A stretch of DNA of 64,000 nt from Calothrix sp. FI2-JRJ7 (GTDB taxonomy: Bacteria > Cyanobacteriota > Cyanobacteriia > Cyanobacteriales > Nostocaceae): contig JAHHGX010000008.1 in assembly GCA_019359675.1 (NCBI GenBank), forward strand, positions 1-64,000, read 5' to 3'. Both the position numbers and the translations under genes were made by a program. Below the pieces are notes generated by a model that did no database searches, was not told the DNA's origin, and saw only the letters and a program-made list of their open reading frames with translations. Below, piece after piece: positions 38,201 to 46,009 of this stretch (positions are counted from its first letter, which is position 1; the number at the start of each line of letters is the position of its first letter).

Positions 38201-40566
38201 TGTTTGAGTATTGCTTCGACTTTAGATAATTCTTCTCTTACAGCTAGCATGGCGCCTGCATCGTAGTCAGGGTCTTGTGGTGGAGACATTGCCCGACCGC
38301 GCGCTTTGACTAAGAAGCAGTAATCTTCATCGCTAAATACACCTGCTGCCCATAAAGCTGTTAATTCACCAAAGCTATGTCCAGCAGTAAAGTCAGATTT
38401 AAAGCCAGCTTGAGTGAGAATTTTATACATCCCCGCACTTAACATACCAATTGCTGGTTGAGTATATTCGGTGCGTTGCAGTGTAGCAATTTGAGTTTCC
38501 TTCTCTGTAGCATCAAATACAGGATGAGGGAAAACGATTTCCGACAGTGGTTGACAGTTGTCTTTTAGTAATAAACTATCCATGTAGCCATAAAGACGCT
38601 GCATTTGGGGGAAGTTCATTACTAGTTCGCGTCCCATCTCTAAGTATTGCGAACCCTGTCCAGAAAACAGTGCTACAACCTTACCGTTTAATTCCATCCC
38701 TGTTGCACGGTAGTAAATACCTTGGGGATGTTCCCATGCTGGTGTTGCTTTGGAACGTAGTAAATCTACAGTTTGTTGTAATAACTTAATTGCTTCTGCA
38801 CGTGACTCAGCAACAAATCCAACTCGTGCCGCATTTAGAGGAATTTCTTTGGTTTTACATTCCTCAACTAATTCGAGATACTGTTTTTCTCCAGCTTCTG
38901 ATTGTAATTTAGTTAATACTTCTTTGCAATGTGTAAGTAACTGTGCTGGGTTTGGCGCCGAAAGTAATATTTCTGCTGGTGTTGTATGAATACGGAAAGG
39001 AGATGCTATAGGTATATTTTCAGGTGTTACCGAGGCGCCTGTATATTCTTCAAGAACAACGTGATAGTTAGTACCGCCAAATCCAAACGAACTTACACCC
39101 GCGCGTCGAGGAGGTGTACCTTCTGCACGTACCCAAGGACGAGTTTCAGCGTTAAGGTAAAATGGCGAATTTTTGATATTTAATTTGGGGTTCGGTTCGG
39201 TGATGTTAATTGTAGGTGGCAATACTTTGTGGTGCAGTGCTAATGCTGTTTTGATTAAACTCGCGGCGCCTGCAGCAGCTTTAGTATGTCCAATTTGTGA
39301 TTTAACGCTACCAATAGCAATATACTGTTTTCTGGTATTGTCTTCGCCGAAGAAGTCGCGTAAAGAGCCGAACTCCGTCGGGTCTCCTGCCATTGTGCCC
39401 GTACCGTGTGCTTCAATTAAACTAACGGTAGCAGGGTTAAAGCCAGCATCATCATACGCGCGTTGTAGTGCTTTGACTTGTCCTTCTTTGCGAGGTGCAT
39501 AAATACTCTTATAGCGTCCATCACTCGAAGTACCAATGCCTTTAATTACCGCGTAGATTTTATCACCGTCGCGCTCGGCATCTGCCAGACGCTTAAGAAC
39601 ATACATTCCAATACCTTCGCCCAGCATCATCCCGTCTGATTTAGCATCAAAGGGTCTAACATTATCGCTAGGTGAAACTGCTGGAGTTTTGCTAAACGAG
39701 ATGTAAGCCATGATGGAGTTGTCGGTATCTACCCCACCTGTGAGCATCATATCGCTACGCCCTTCGGTTAATTCGCTAATCGCCATTTTGAGGGCGCCGA
39801 ACGAACTCGCACAAGCTGCATCAACAACGCAGTTAATACCACCAAAGTTAAGACGGTTAGCAATGCGTCCAGCTACAACGTTTGCTAACATTCCTGGAAA
39901 AGCGTTTTCATCCCACTTGATGTAAGCACTTTTAAACTTTTCGATGATTTTTTGCGTATCTTCTTCAGATAACCCGCAACTTTTGAGTACCCTTTCCCAT
40001 ACAGGATATTCCAAACGGGCAGCGAGGGGAGTTGCGAGTTGTTTTGAAGCAGCAACACCGAGTATTACTCCAACGTTATCGCGGTTAAATTCACGGGATG
40101 CACTATAACCCGCGTCTTCCATCGCTTCTTTGGCTACTAGCAAACTTAATAACTGCGAAACATCAGTTACTTCGAGGATATTTGGCGGTAGCCCAAATTC
40201 CATCGGGTTAAAATCAACATAAGGAATAAAACCACCGCGTTTACAGTAAGTTTTGTCTTCTGTTGTGCGCGGATTTGGGTCATAATAATCTTCGACATTC
40301 CAATGTGAATCTGGAATATCAGTAATACAGTCAACTTTATTAATAATATTTTCCCAGTACTCGCGCAGAGTTCTTGCCTGTGGAAACAGACTAGCCATGC
40401 CGATAATAGCAATAGGATTATCTTGCAGCTTTCTGTTTAAATGTATCGGCGTAGTTTGAGCTGTCATCCTCTTTTTATCCTCAATAAACTTGAACAATAC
40501 CTTTTCACAATTACTTATTTCGTCGTTTAACTGTGACAAGGCTGTATCTATCCAAGAAGCAGACAT
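35233..40566 (-). CDS. hglE: HglE: ketosynthase - acyltransferase - two ACPs - ketoreductase structural half
   Basis: 1777 residues. KS (about 45-510: Cys near 249 in DAACASSFG, EAHGTGTMAGD near 387, QIGHTKAAAGAAS), malonyl-type AT (about 650-950, GHSFGELTALW near 730), a linker with two related helical repeats (about 1105-1180, QSENLQVHGLYLNHQKEY and QSETLRIHEQYLQHQVEH), ACP1 (near 1312) and ACP2 (near 1465), each with LGIDSIKRVEIMGAL, then the noncatalytic KR subdomain (about 1560-1777). The ACPs match along 110 bp with two differences. Starter and elongation module of the HGL aglycone. The ATG at 40566 has no Shine-Dalgarno; Met34 (40467) has GAGGA about ten bases ahead and also deserves thought as start. 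Confidence 0.93.
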   Translation of the reverse strand: MSASWIDTALSQLNDEISNCEKVLFKFIEDKKRMTAQTTPIHLNRKLQDNPIAIIGMASLFPQARTLREYWENIINKVDCITDIPDSHWNVEDYYDPNPRTTEDKTYCKRGGFIPYVDFNPMEFGLPPNILEVTDVSQLLSLLVAKEAMEDAGYSASREFNRDNVGVILGVAASKQLATPLAARLEYPVWERVLKSCGLSEEDTQKIIEKFKSAYIKWDENAFPGMLANVVAGRIANRLNFGGINCVVDAACASSFGALKMAISELTEGRSDMMLTGGVDTDNSIMAYISFSKTPAVSPSDNVRPFDAKSDGMMLGEGIGMYVLKRLADAERDGDKIYAVIKGIGTSSDGRYKSIYAPRKEGQVKALQRAYDDAGFNPATVSLIEAHGTGTMAGDPTEFGSLRDFFGEDNTRKQYIAIGSVKSQIGHTKAAAGAASLIKTALALHHKVLPPTINITEPNPKLNIKNSPFYLNAETRPWVRAEGTPPRRAGVSSFGFGGTNYHVVLEEYTGASVTPENIPIASPFRIHTTPAEILLSAPNPAQLLTHCKEVLTKLQSEAGEKQYLELVEECKTKEIPLNAARVGFVAESRAEAIKLLQQTVDLLRSKATPAWEHPQGIYYRATGMELNGKVVALFSGQGSQYLEMGRELVMNFPQMQRLYGYMDSLLLKDNCQPLSEIVFPHPVFDATEKETQIATLQRTEYTQPAIGMLSAGMYKILTQAGFKSDFTAGHSFGELTALWAAGVFSDEDYCFLVKARGRAMSPPQDPDYDAGAMLAVREELSKVEAILKQHPHVSIANYNSQNQIVLAGPTVEIGKVRQALQDQGYSAILLPVSAAFHTSQIAFAQKAFAIALKSVNFQTPKIPVYSNVTGNIYSNEPKTIQRLLETHLANSVLFKQEIENIYTAGGYCFVEFGPKKILTNLVKDILGNRPHLAIALNGSPQKNSYRTLREAAVQLRVAGMPLKDLDPYQIPKQLTTETNKGLNIRINGVNYLSEKTQKSRIEALQDKHQVSLPKPATIDTKSMAITEISLPETNGHHHKPQMEPITNNGASSPIPQPKQEPVQSTPPVAKEASLLPIQPTANNLAYYQRVLESLEYVLGQFQQNQSENLQVHGLYLNHQKEYAQTFFQLMQQQNTLFAPSTSNPNPEMKPVIMESLERSMMQFHSQQSETLRIHEQYLQHQVEHSKNFFQLIQQEYAAVVEGDVKQVSSAKVQPILAPSTKPEVARIETPVAPVTKIVEPVAPKVTIPEIPTPPVQPKQEPAIINQVVEQQVTAPISVAATPDLSNLSNKLLTITSEKTGYPIEMLELDMDMEADLGIDSIKRVEIMGALQEAYPELPQPNLEELSEKRTIGQIVEYLQSNSSKTASVEVAKVELRTTADITPVTAPTISEVLKEAPSNVLIQTQTQTTIQEVAVPTLELETISSTKSEFEFKFESLDQTLLAITSEKTGYPIEMLELDMDMEADLGIDSIKRVEIMGALQEQLPDLPKPSNMEEMAELRTIGQIVEYLQKLSGSEKKKYQFDTIDRRTDVVVVDVVDVGIKRLPAQLKKLNEPDWLDFNLPQGYVALITDDGSATTAKVAQSLNEKGWKVVVLNLPPTLVPEKSVLPEGIDRVMLTDVCELHLQQKLHEIATTYGSVGAFIHIHPLFQTSNSQGVFYSPREKAIVKHIFFIAKYLKKSLTSAAQVERACFCTVARLDGAFGLTNQVNFGAVGSGLFGLTKTMIWEWANVFCRAIDLSPQLDADTSARCIIAELHDPNRYLTEVAYGSQGRVTLIAK

Positions 40567-40599
40567 AGGCTAATCTTTGGTAGTGTTGATAAAAAATTG

Positions 40600-40613
40600 G
40601 TAATGTCTGTTAC
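40600..40613 (-). promoter_or_regulatory. NtcA-type box GTA-N8-TAC upstream of hglE
   Basis: Perfect consensus GTAATGTCTGTTAC, extended to a GGTAA/TTACC inverted repeat, centred 40 bp before the hglE ATG at 40566. NtcA is the global nitrogen regulator of cyanobacteria and class II sites lie near -41.5; this predicts a transcript start at about 40565. That would be leaderless for the first ATG or leave a roughly 98-nt leader for a start at 40467. A weak AAGATT stands at the place of the -10 box. Confidence 0.55.
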
Positions 40614-41153
40614 CAACCAAAAACGAGCTATCTGTTCTTTACAGCAGCTATTTATTTGCAATGACCAAAGTTTTTCGCGTCAACAGAATCGTCATTTGTT
40701 AATGTTACCTACTAATAAGTAATAATTAATAAGTAAAAACTCCTAACTAATGACGACTAACTTTTAACGCTGTTTAAGTTCAATCTAACAGCAATTGTAA
40801 TACCATTTGGTTGAAAATTGACACAGATTTTTGTATTGAAGAGTTGTCGAACTATTCTACTTTATATTTACTACATAATAAATAATGATAATGTTACCCA
40901 ATAACTAAGCGGACGAAAATAACTTGCACTAAGTAAATGATTTTGGAATAGTGATAAACTATTTACAATCGGCATTTTTTTGGCAAAGTTAAATAATCTC
41001 ATACATCCCTAATATATTGGTGTACATCTATCTAAAATTGAAAATAGTAAAACTACTCCAGCACCTGTTACAAGCTTCAAACAAAATGATATTAATCACA
41101 GAGCGTGTTAAATAACACTTTTTTGATATTGCGGTAACAAGTCAATTACACTA

Positions 41154-41219
41154 AGAAACCGGGTTTCTATGTAAAATCATTATTTTTTTGCGAGATTTCA
41201 ATAAAGAAACTCGGTTTCT
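41154..41219. repeat. 67-bp paired-palindrome repeat upstream of hglE
   Basis: AGAAACCGGGTTTCT at the left, AGAAACTCGGTTTCT at the right, middle TGCGAGATTTCAATAA. One mismatch breaks the right palindrome. Confidence 0.75.
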
Positions 41220-41487
41220 AGGATTCGCGCGTGTTCATAATTACATACTCTTCACTAATTAGCATATAGCTATATCTGGTTTTGAGCTTTACAATTACTT
41301 CAAACACTAACACATATATAAAATTTCGGATAAGAGTTTTAGAAAATTTATAAAAATGTGTAATAGTTATTATGCGAATGTTAAGGATAATAAAGCTGTA
41401 TATCTAGTAACTATTTATTGATATATATTTAGGTTTGTTCGGTTATATATAGACACAATTTGTTACTGGGGTATTCATATCAAATAT

Positions 41488-41513
41488 GGGAGCGGACATC
41501 CTTGCCCGCTCCA
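41488..41513. terminator. Hairpin of the GGGCAAGGATGTCC family
   Basis: GGAGCGGACA/TGCCCGCTCC stem just downstream of the ParB-like gene (minus strand), followed by CACAAGAG as in the other members. Confidence 0.6.
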
Positions 41514-41538
41514 CAAGAGGGTTAATTGTGTTGTTAGG

Positions 41539-42870
41539 TTACAAGCTGGTTTTTCTGGCTTGTTTATTAGTGAATTTTTGCCAGCGCGCGATTCCGCGAT
41601 TAATTAAGTCAGGACTTTCATCACCGACAAAGCAAATACGTCCTAACCTTTCACAAGCAATGAGTGTTTCGCCATGTCCCATGAATGGAGATATCACAAA
41701 ACTGTTGGGATTTGTGTACATGTTTAACAAATAACTAATAGCTGCTTCGATACCTTCGATACAAATTGTTGGCTCTGGCTTGGTAATTGTGTGATGAGAA
41801 AAAACACTTATATAAAGTTGATTAAGCACTAATTCATACTGGAAAGGCATTTTGTTGTTACGACAAAAATTATTGATGTGTCCTTGAGAACGTAATACTG
41901 CGACAACACGCGCTTCGTTGATAAGATAATCATGTTCCCAAAACGGTGATAGGGTAGCAATTGCCAGCGCTGCATCTGATGGTAATAAGTTAATAAACTG
42001 CTTGCCTGTAGTTTTGCCACGGTAAACTAAATGCTTGTGAAGCATCCATTTTTCACCTGTGTCTATACTGATTTCACGCTTGGTAATGATAGGTTTGATA
42101 ATCGGTTTATCGTTTTTGCTGCTTGTGGTTGATTTGTTTGATATTGCTTCTTCGAGTGCTTGTAGCTGTAGTTCTTTTTGTTTGTCTCTAGCTTGTTTTG
42201 CTAGTTGAGCTTGATGTTCTGCTTCGGTTTTATCTCCTTTTGCCATTGCTTCAGAGAATGCTTTTTCTGCTATTTCGGCACAATTACGCTCCGAAGTGGC
42301 AATTCTGGCTATTTTGAGTTGAACGGTACGACTTTTTTTGAACGGAGTCGTAATAATTTTCTGTTTGACATCGGGGTGAATATCTCTTGCGATTTGTTTA
42401 CCTTGTTGAAAAGAGCGTTCGCTGTATCCAAATCCTCTGGCTAGTTCCAATGTTGTTCTGGGAGGTAGCGAAACCGTTTCACCACCTTTTTTTGTGTATT
42501 GGTTATCCCCTGGTTTGAAGCGTAGACCCATACGCTCAAGAATTCTATCGCGTTCTAACCAGAGTTCATACCGCTCTAAAGGTTCCAGCTCATTACGAAT
42601 AAAGTTCTCATCGATTTCTGCCAGTCGCGCTTGGTCTGCGTCTTCATAACTTACGACTTTACACTCTACATGCTTATAAGAAAGCATTTTACAAGCTGTG
42701 AGTCGATGTAACCCCGCAATTAAATTAAAGTTTTGGTCAATTGTAATTGGGTTCAACAATCCGTTGGCTCGAATTGATTGCATCAACTCAACTACTTTGT
42801 CATCCTTGACTGGACGACGATTGGCGCCAACGTTTATTTGGTCGATTAATACTGCTAGCACTTTAGGCAT
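41539..42870 (-). CDS. ParB N-domain protein with a degenerate DNA-methyltransferase-like C-terminus
   Basis: 443 residues. ParB/Srx nuclease-like N-domain (about 8-105: NRRPVKDDKVVELMQSIRANGLLNPI, LIAGLHRLTACKML, ENFIRNELEPLER), a helix-turn-helix-type middle (RTTLELARGFGYSERSF), a charged coiled coil (about 215-260, then Ser/Lys-rich linker) and a C-terminal block SPFMGHGETLIACERLGRICF...INRGIARWQKF. The last block mirrors the SAM-binding motif DPFMGSGTT...R.GIE and the RW tail of N6/N4 methyltransferases, but the Asp is Ser and no DPPY catalytic motif is present. Possibly a DNA-binding regulator or an inactive modification partner. It lies divergent from hgdB and 970 bp from hglE. Confidence 0.75.
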   Translation of the reverse strand: MPKVLAVLIDQINVGANRRPVKDDKVVELMQSIRANGLLNPITIDQNFNLIAGLHRLTACKMLSYKHVECKVVSYEDADQARLAEIDENFIRNELEPLERYELWLERDRILERMGLRFKPGDNQYTKKGGETVSLPPRTTLELARGFGYSERSFQQGKQIARDIHPDVKQKIITTPFKKSRTVQLKIARIATSERNCAEIAEKAFSEAMAKGDKTEAEHQAQLAKQARDKQKELQLQALEEAISNKSTTSSKNDKPIIKPIITKREISIDTGEKWMLHKHLVYRGKTTGKQFINLLPSDAALAIATLSPFWEHDYLINEARVVAVLRSQGHINNFCRNNKMPFQYELVLNQLYISVFSHHTITKPEPTICIEGIEAAISYLLNMYTNPNSFVISPFMGHGETLIACERLGRICFVGDESPDLINRGIARWQKFTNKQARKTSL

Positions 42871-43505
42871 AATTCTTTTTCTTTCATAGTGCTAAATTCT
42901 GATTGACATGTTTTAGAAGCTAGAAACTTTCTGTTCCCTACTCTGATACAGTATGTATATTTTGATGTTTAAATTCTACTGTACAGTTGTTTGCTGGTTA
43001 AATAACTGTATTAGCAGCAAATATAATTACTGCTTTTAATCAGAAATATTGGCAATTACAGTAGAAATTCTGTAATTAACCTAACGCTTTGTTAAGCTAT
43101 TTCTGAATAAAGTAAACAAATGAGTATTAAATCAAGTGTTTACCATGATTTGTTGATTATCTCATGAAACACATGGTTTTTACAATCAAGTATTTCATGA
43201 TAACTTTATACTTGCAACAAGAAATGGTATACCAATAACATTTACTTACATTTACTTTACATTTGCTTGACAATATTTAAATTGTTTGCAATATTTAAAA
43301 ATAGGTTTATTAGCTTACTGCTATTGATGCTTTATTAATTGACGACAAGCCTCTACATTTGTAGTCATTTACAGCAAACCTCAATTATTTGTCTTGTGGG
43401 TCAGGCATCCCTGCCTGACATTGTATTATTCTTTGACAGGTTACACAGGCTTTCTATGCCTGTGTCACATTAATAATTCTTTGCGTACTTTACATAGAGA
43501 ACAAT
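42871..43505. other. Spacer between the ParB-like gene and hgdB with two hairpins
   Basis: AT-rich, contains repeated ACATTTACTTTACATTT runs (about 43236-43266), GTCAGGCA/TGCCTGAC (43400-43419) and ACACAGGC/GCCTGTGT (43445-43467). No GTA-N8-TAC was found here. Both hairpins precede hgdB and must lie in its leader or promoter. Confidence 0.55.
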
Positions 43506-44720
43506 ATGACTGTAGATAACGACAGCCAGTTTTACACGAAGCCTCGTTCTCGTGTTCCGATAATTTTAGCTATTTCTTTGGGAATTAGTGCGGCACTTAT
43601 CTCTTTTTATGCAGTTACGCGGTACGTGATGTCGCAAGGTGAAAAACAGGTAGTCCGACCTGTTAAAACTACTCCTGCTAGAGTTGCTGTTACTGCATTA
43701 GGTCGTATTGAACCATTAGGTGAAGTCAGAAAGTTATCGGCGCCAAGTTCATTAAGTGGAGTGAGAGTTGAGAGAATTTTTGTAAAAGAGGGTGATGCTG
43801 TACGAGCAGGACAAGTTATTGGTTGGCTGGAAGGATATGCCAGAACATCAGCAGCATTTCAACAAGCATTAGATAAAGTCGAAGTTGCGCGTGCCAAACT
43901 AGTTCAGACCTCTTCAGGCGCCAAAATTAGTGATGTAAATGCTCAAAAAGCCACAATTTCACGCTTACGGGCTACTATTAGGGGCGAAATTGCAACGACA
44001 CAAGCTACTATTGCCCGTTTACAAGCACAATTAAATAATGCACGTACTGAGAATAATAGATACCAACAGTTATATCGACAAGGCGCCGTTTCTGCATCTG
44101 TAGCAGATGATAAACGATTACAATCACAAACTGTCACTCAACAAATTCGCGAAGCTCAAGCTAGTCTAAATCGCACAACCAGTACACTTAACGACCAAAT
44201 TAAGGAAGCAGAAGCAAAATTAGCAAGTCTTAACGAAGTACGTCCTGCTGATGTTCAACTAGCTATTGCTGAAGTTAAAAGCGCAACAAGTGCCGCAACT
44301 CAATCGAAAGCAGAACACGAATTAACTTACATAAAATCTCCTATTAGTGCCAAAGTTTTGAAAATTCATGCCAAAACAGGAGAAGTGATTGGTAGTGATG
44401 GAATTGCAGAAATTGGCACTATATCACAGATGTACGTATCAGCAGAAGTTTATCAAACTGACATTAAAAAAGTTCAGATAGGACAAAAAGCAAAAATTAC
44501 TAGCACAGCATTCAACGGTGCAATTCAAGGAACCGTTAGCGAAATTGGTTTACAAGTAGAGCGTCAAAGTATTTTGAGCGTCAATCCTTCTGCGGATACA
44601 GACCGGAGAGTAGTTGAAGTAAAAATTCGGCTCGATAACCCTGTTGATAGTCAAAGAGTAGCAGGTTTAACTAACCTACAAGTTGATGTTGCCATTCAAA
44701 TCCAAAATCCTAACTCGTAA
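43506..44720 (+). CDS. hgdB: HgdB: membrane-fusion (DevB-type) subunit of the glycolipid exporter
   Basis: 404 residues. One N-terminal transmembrane helix (about 17-40), a lipoyl-like half (VRVERIFVKEGDAVRAGQVIGWLEG), a long coiled-coil hairpin (about 120-255, Gln/Ala/Glu-rich), the second lipoyl half and beta-barrel (YIKSPISAKVLKIHAKTGEVIG, VSAEVYQTDIKKVQIGQKA). This is the DevB class of adaptor that links an inner-membrane ABC permease to TolC (HgdD in Anabaena) for heterocyst glycolipid export. The named HgdB/HgdC system of Anabaena is followed by hgdA in the same order as here. Starts an apparent operon; a GTGCGTGACGC hairpin separates it from hgdC. Confidence 0.82.
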   Translation: MTVDNDSQFYTKPRSRVPIILAISLGISAALISFYAVTRYVMSQGEKQVVRPVKTTPARVAVTALGRIEPLGEVRKLSAPSSLSGVRVERIFVKEGDAVRAGQVIGWLEGYARTSAAFQQALDKVEVARAKLVQTSSGAKISDVNAQKATISRLRATIRGEIATTQATIARLQAQLNNARTENNRYQQLYRQGAVSASVADDKRLQSQTVTQQIREAQASLNRTTSTLNDQIKEAEAKLASLNEVRPADVQLAIAEVKSATSAATQSKAEHELTYIKSPISAKVLKIHAKTGEVIGSDGIAEIGTISQMYVSAEVYQTDIKKVQIGQKAKITSTAFNGAIQGTVSEIGLQVERQSILSVNPSADTDRRVVEVKIRLDNPVDSQRVAGLTNLQVDVAIQIQNPNS

Positions 44721-44779
44721 GGTGCGTGACGCTACTAGATTACTCGTTTTGTTTCACAATTGTTATAGCGTCACGCACC
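44721..44779. repeat. GGTGCGTGACGC/GCGTCACGCACC hairpin between hgdB and hgdC
   Basis: 12-bp perfect arms around a T-rich loop, starting right at the hgdB stop. Same family as the two arrays in the hgl operon. Confidence 0.8.
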
Positions 44780-44814
44780 CTACCTCCGCTCCTCAATACT
44801 CCTAACTTCAAATA

Positions 44815-45993
44815 ATGGTTTTTAAAACTCCTCTAGCTTGGCTACAGCTAATTCAGCAGAAAGGACGTTTCACCGTAGCTGTTGCGGGTATGGCATTTAT
44901 TGTATTATTGATGTTCGTACAACTCGGTTTTCAAGACGCACTTTATTCGAGCGCTACCGCAGTTCATCAACGCTTACAAGGTGATTTATTCCTAGTTAGT
45001 TCTCAGTATAAAGCACTAACATCAAATCAAAGTTTTCCCCGCGCGCGTTTGTATCAAGCATTAGGATTTGATACCATTGAATCTGTCAGTCCAATGTATT
45101 TGGAGTTTGCCAAATTTAGAAATGAAGTGACTGGGGAAAAATACCCAATATATGTTATAGGAGTAGAGCCAGGAAAATCCGTAATTAACCTTCCTGAAGT
45201 TGAAGGTAATATGGATAAGTTAAAAATTCCTGATGTGATACTTTTTGACAGAGACTCGCGTCCTTACTTTGGTAATATACCAGAACAGTTTGCAAGCGAC
45301 AAAACTAACCCAGTGATGGTAGAAGTTTTTCCTTTCAATAACTCTACTGGTTATCGAGTTAGGGTTGGAGGTTTATTTAGCATTGGTCCTTCGTTCGGAG
45401 TTGATGGAAATTTAATTGTTAGCGACTCAACCTTTTTGAGGATTTTTGCTAGTCGTCCATCTGATAGAATTGATTTAGGTGTAATTACTTTAAAACCAGG
45501 CGCCGACCCCGAAAAAGCATTGAAAAACCTACGTCAAAACCTTCCTAGTGATGTAAGGGTTTTCACAAAACTTGGATTTAATAGCTACGAAAAGCAATAT
45601 TGGGCTGCAAGAACACCTATAGGCTTTATTTTAAACCTAATGTTAACAATGGGTTCAGTAGTTGGGGTAGTAATAGTCTATCAAATTCTTTACAGCAATA
45701 TTTCTAGCCAATTTGTTGCTTATGCGACTTTAAAAGCTATTGGTTACGAGAATAATTATTTATTAACGGTAGTTTTGCAGCAAGCAATAATCTTAGCTAT
45801 TTTAGGTTATCTTCCAGGCTTCATATTTTCTCTCGGCTTATATGACTTTGCAATGGATACAACCAAATTACCAATAATGATGACCTTTGAAAATGCGGTA
45901 ATTGTGTTCGTTTCCACAATTTTAATGTGTCTCATCTCTGGTATTTTAGCCATTAACAAACTACGTCTAGCTGACCCTGCCGATATCTTCTAA
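44815..45993 (+). CDS. hgdC: HgdC: DevC-type permease of the glycolipid exporter
   Basis: 392 residues of the DevC/MacB-like permease family: one transmembrane helix near 23-42 (VAVAGMAFIVLLMFVQLGFQDAL), a large periplasmic domain, then three helices (FILNLMLTMGSVVGVVIVYQIL, ILAILGYLPGFIFSLGLY, VIVFVSTILMCLISGIL) with a VAYATLKAIGYENNYL coupling segment. No ATPase (DevA-like) gene lies in the cluster, so the ATPase must come from elsewhere. Starts 95 bp after hgdB. Confidence 0.82.
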   Translation: MVFKTPLAWLQLIQQKGRFTVAVAGMAFIVLLMFVQLGFQDALYSSATAVHQRLQGDLFLVSSQYKALTSNQSFPRARLYQALGFDTIESVSPMYLEFAKFRNEVTGEKYPIYVIGVEPGKSVINLPEVEGNMDKLKIPDVILFDRDSRPYFGNIPEQFASDKTNPVMVEVFPFNNSTGYRVRVGGLFSIGPSFGVDGNLIVSDSTFLRIFASRPSDRIDLGVITLKPGADPEKALKNLRQNLPSDVRVFTKLGFNSYEKQYWAARTPIGFILNLMLTMGSVVGVVIVYQILYSNISSQFVAYATLKAIGYENNYLLTVVLQQAIILAILGYLPGFIFSLGLYDFAMDTTKLPIMMTFENAVIVFVSTILMCLISGILAINKLRLADPADIF

Positions 45994-46009
45994 CAACTCA
46001 CTCTTTTTT

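Larger units (their letters stand above)
40614..41538. other. Long regulatory spacer upstream of hglE
   Basis: About 925 bp without a plausible gene. It contains AT-rich promoter-like DNA, one 67-bp repeat (41154-41219) and a GGAGCGGACATCCTTGCCCGCTCC hairpin (41488-41513) that would end the ParB-like gene. The length fits a developmentally regulated promoter. Confidence 0.6.
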
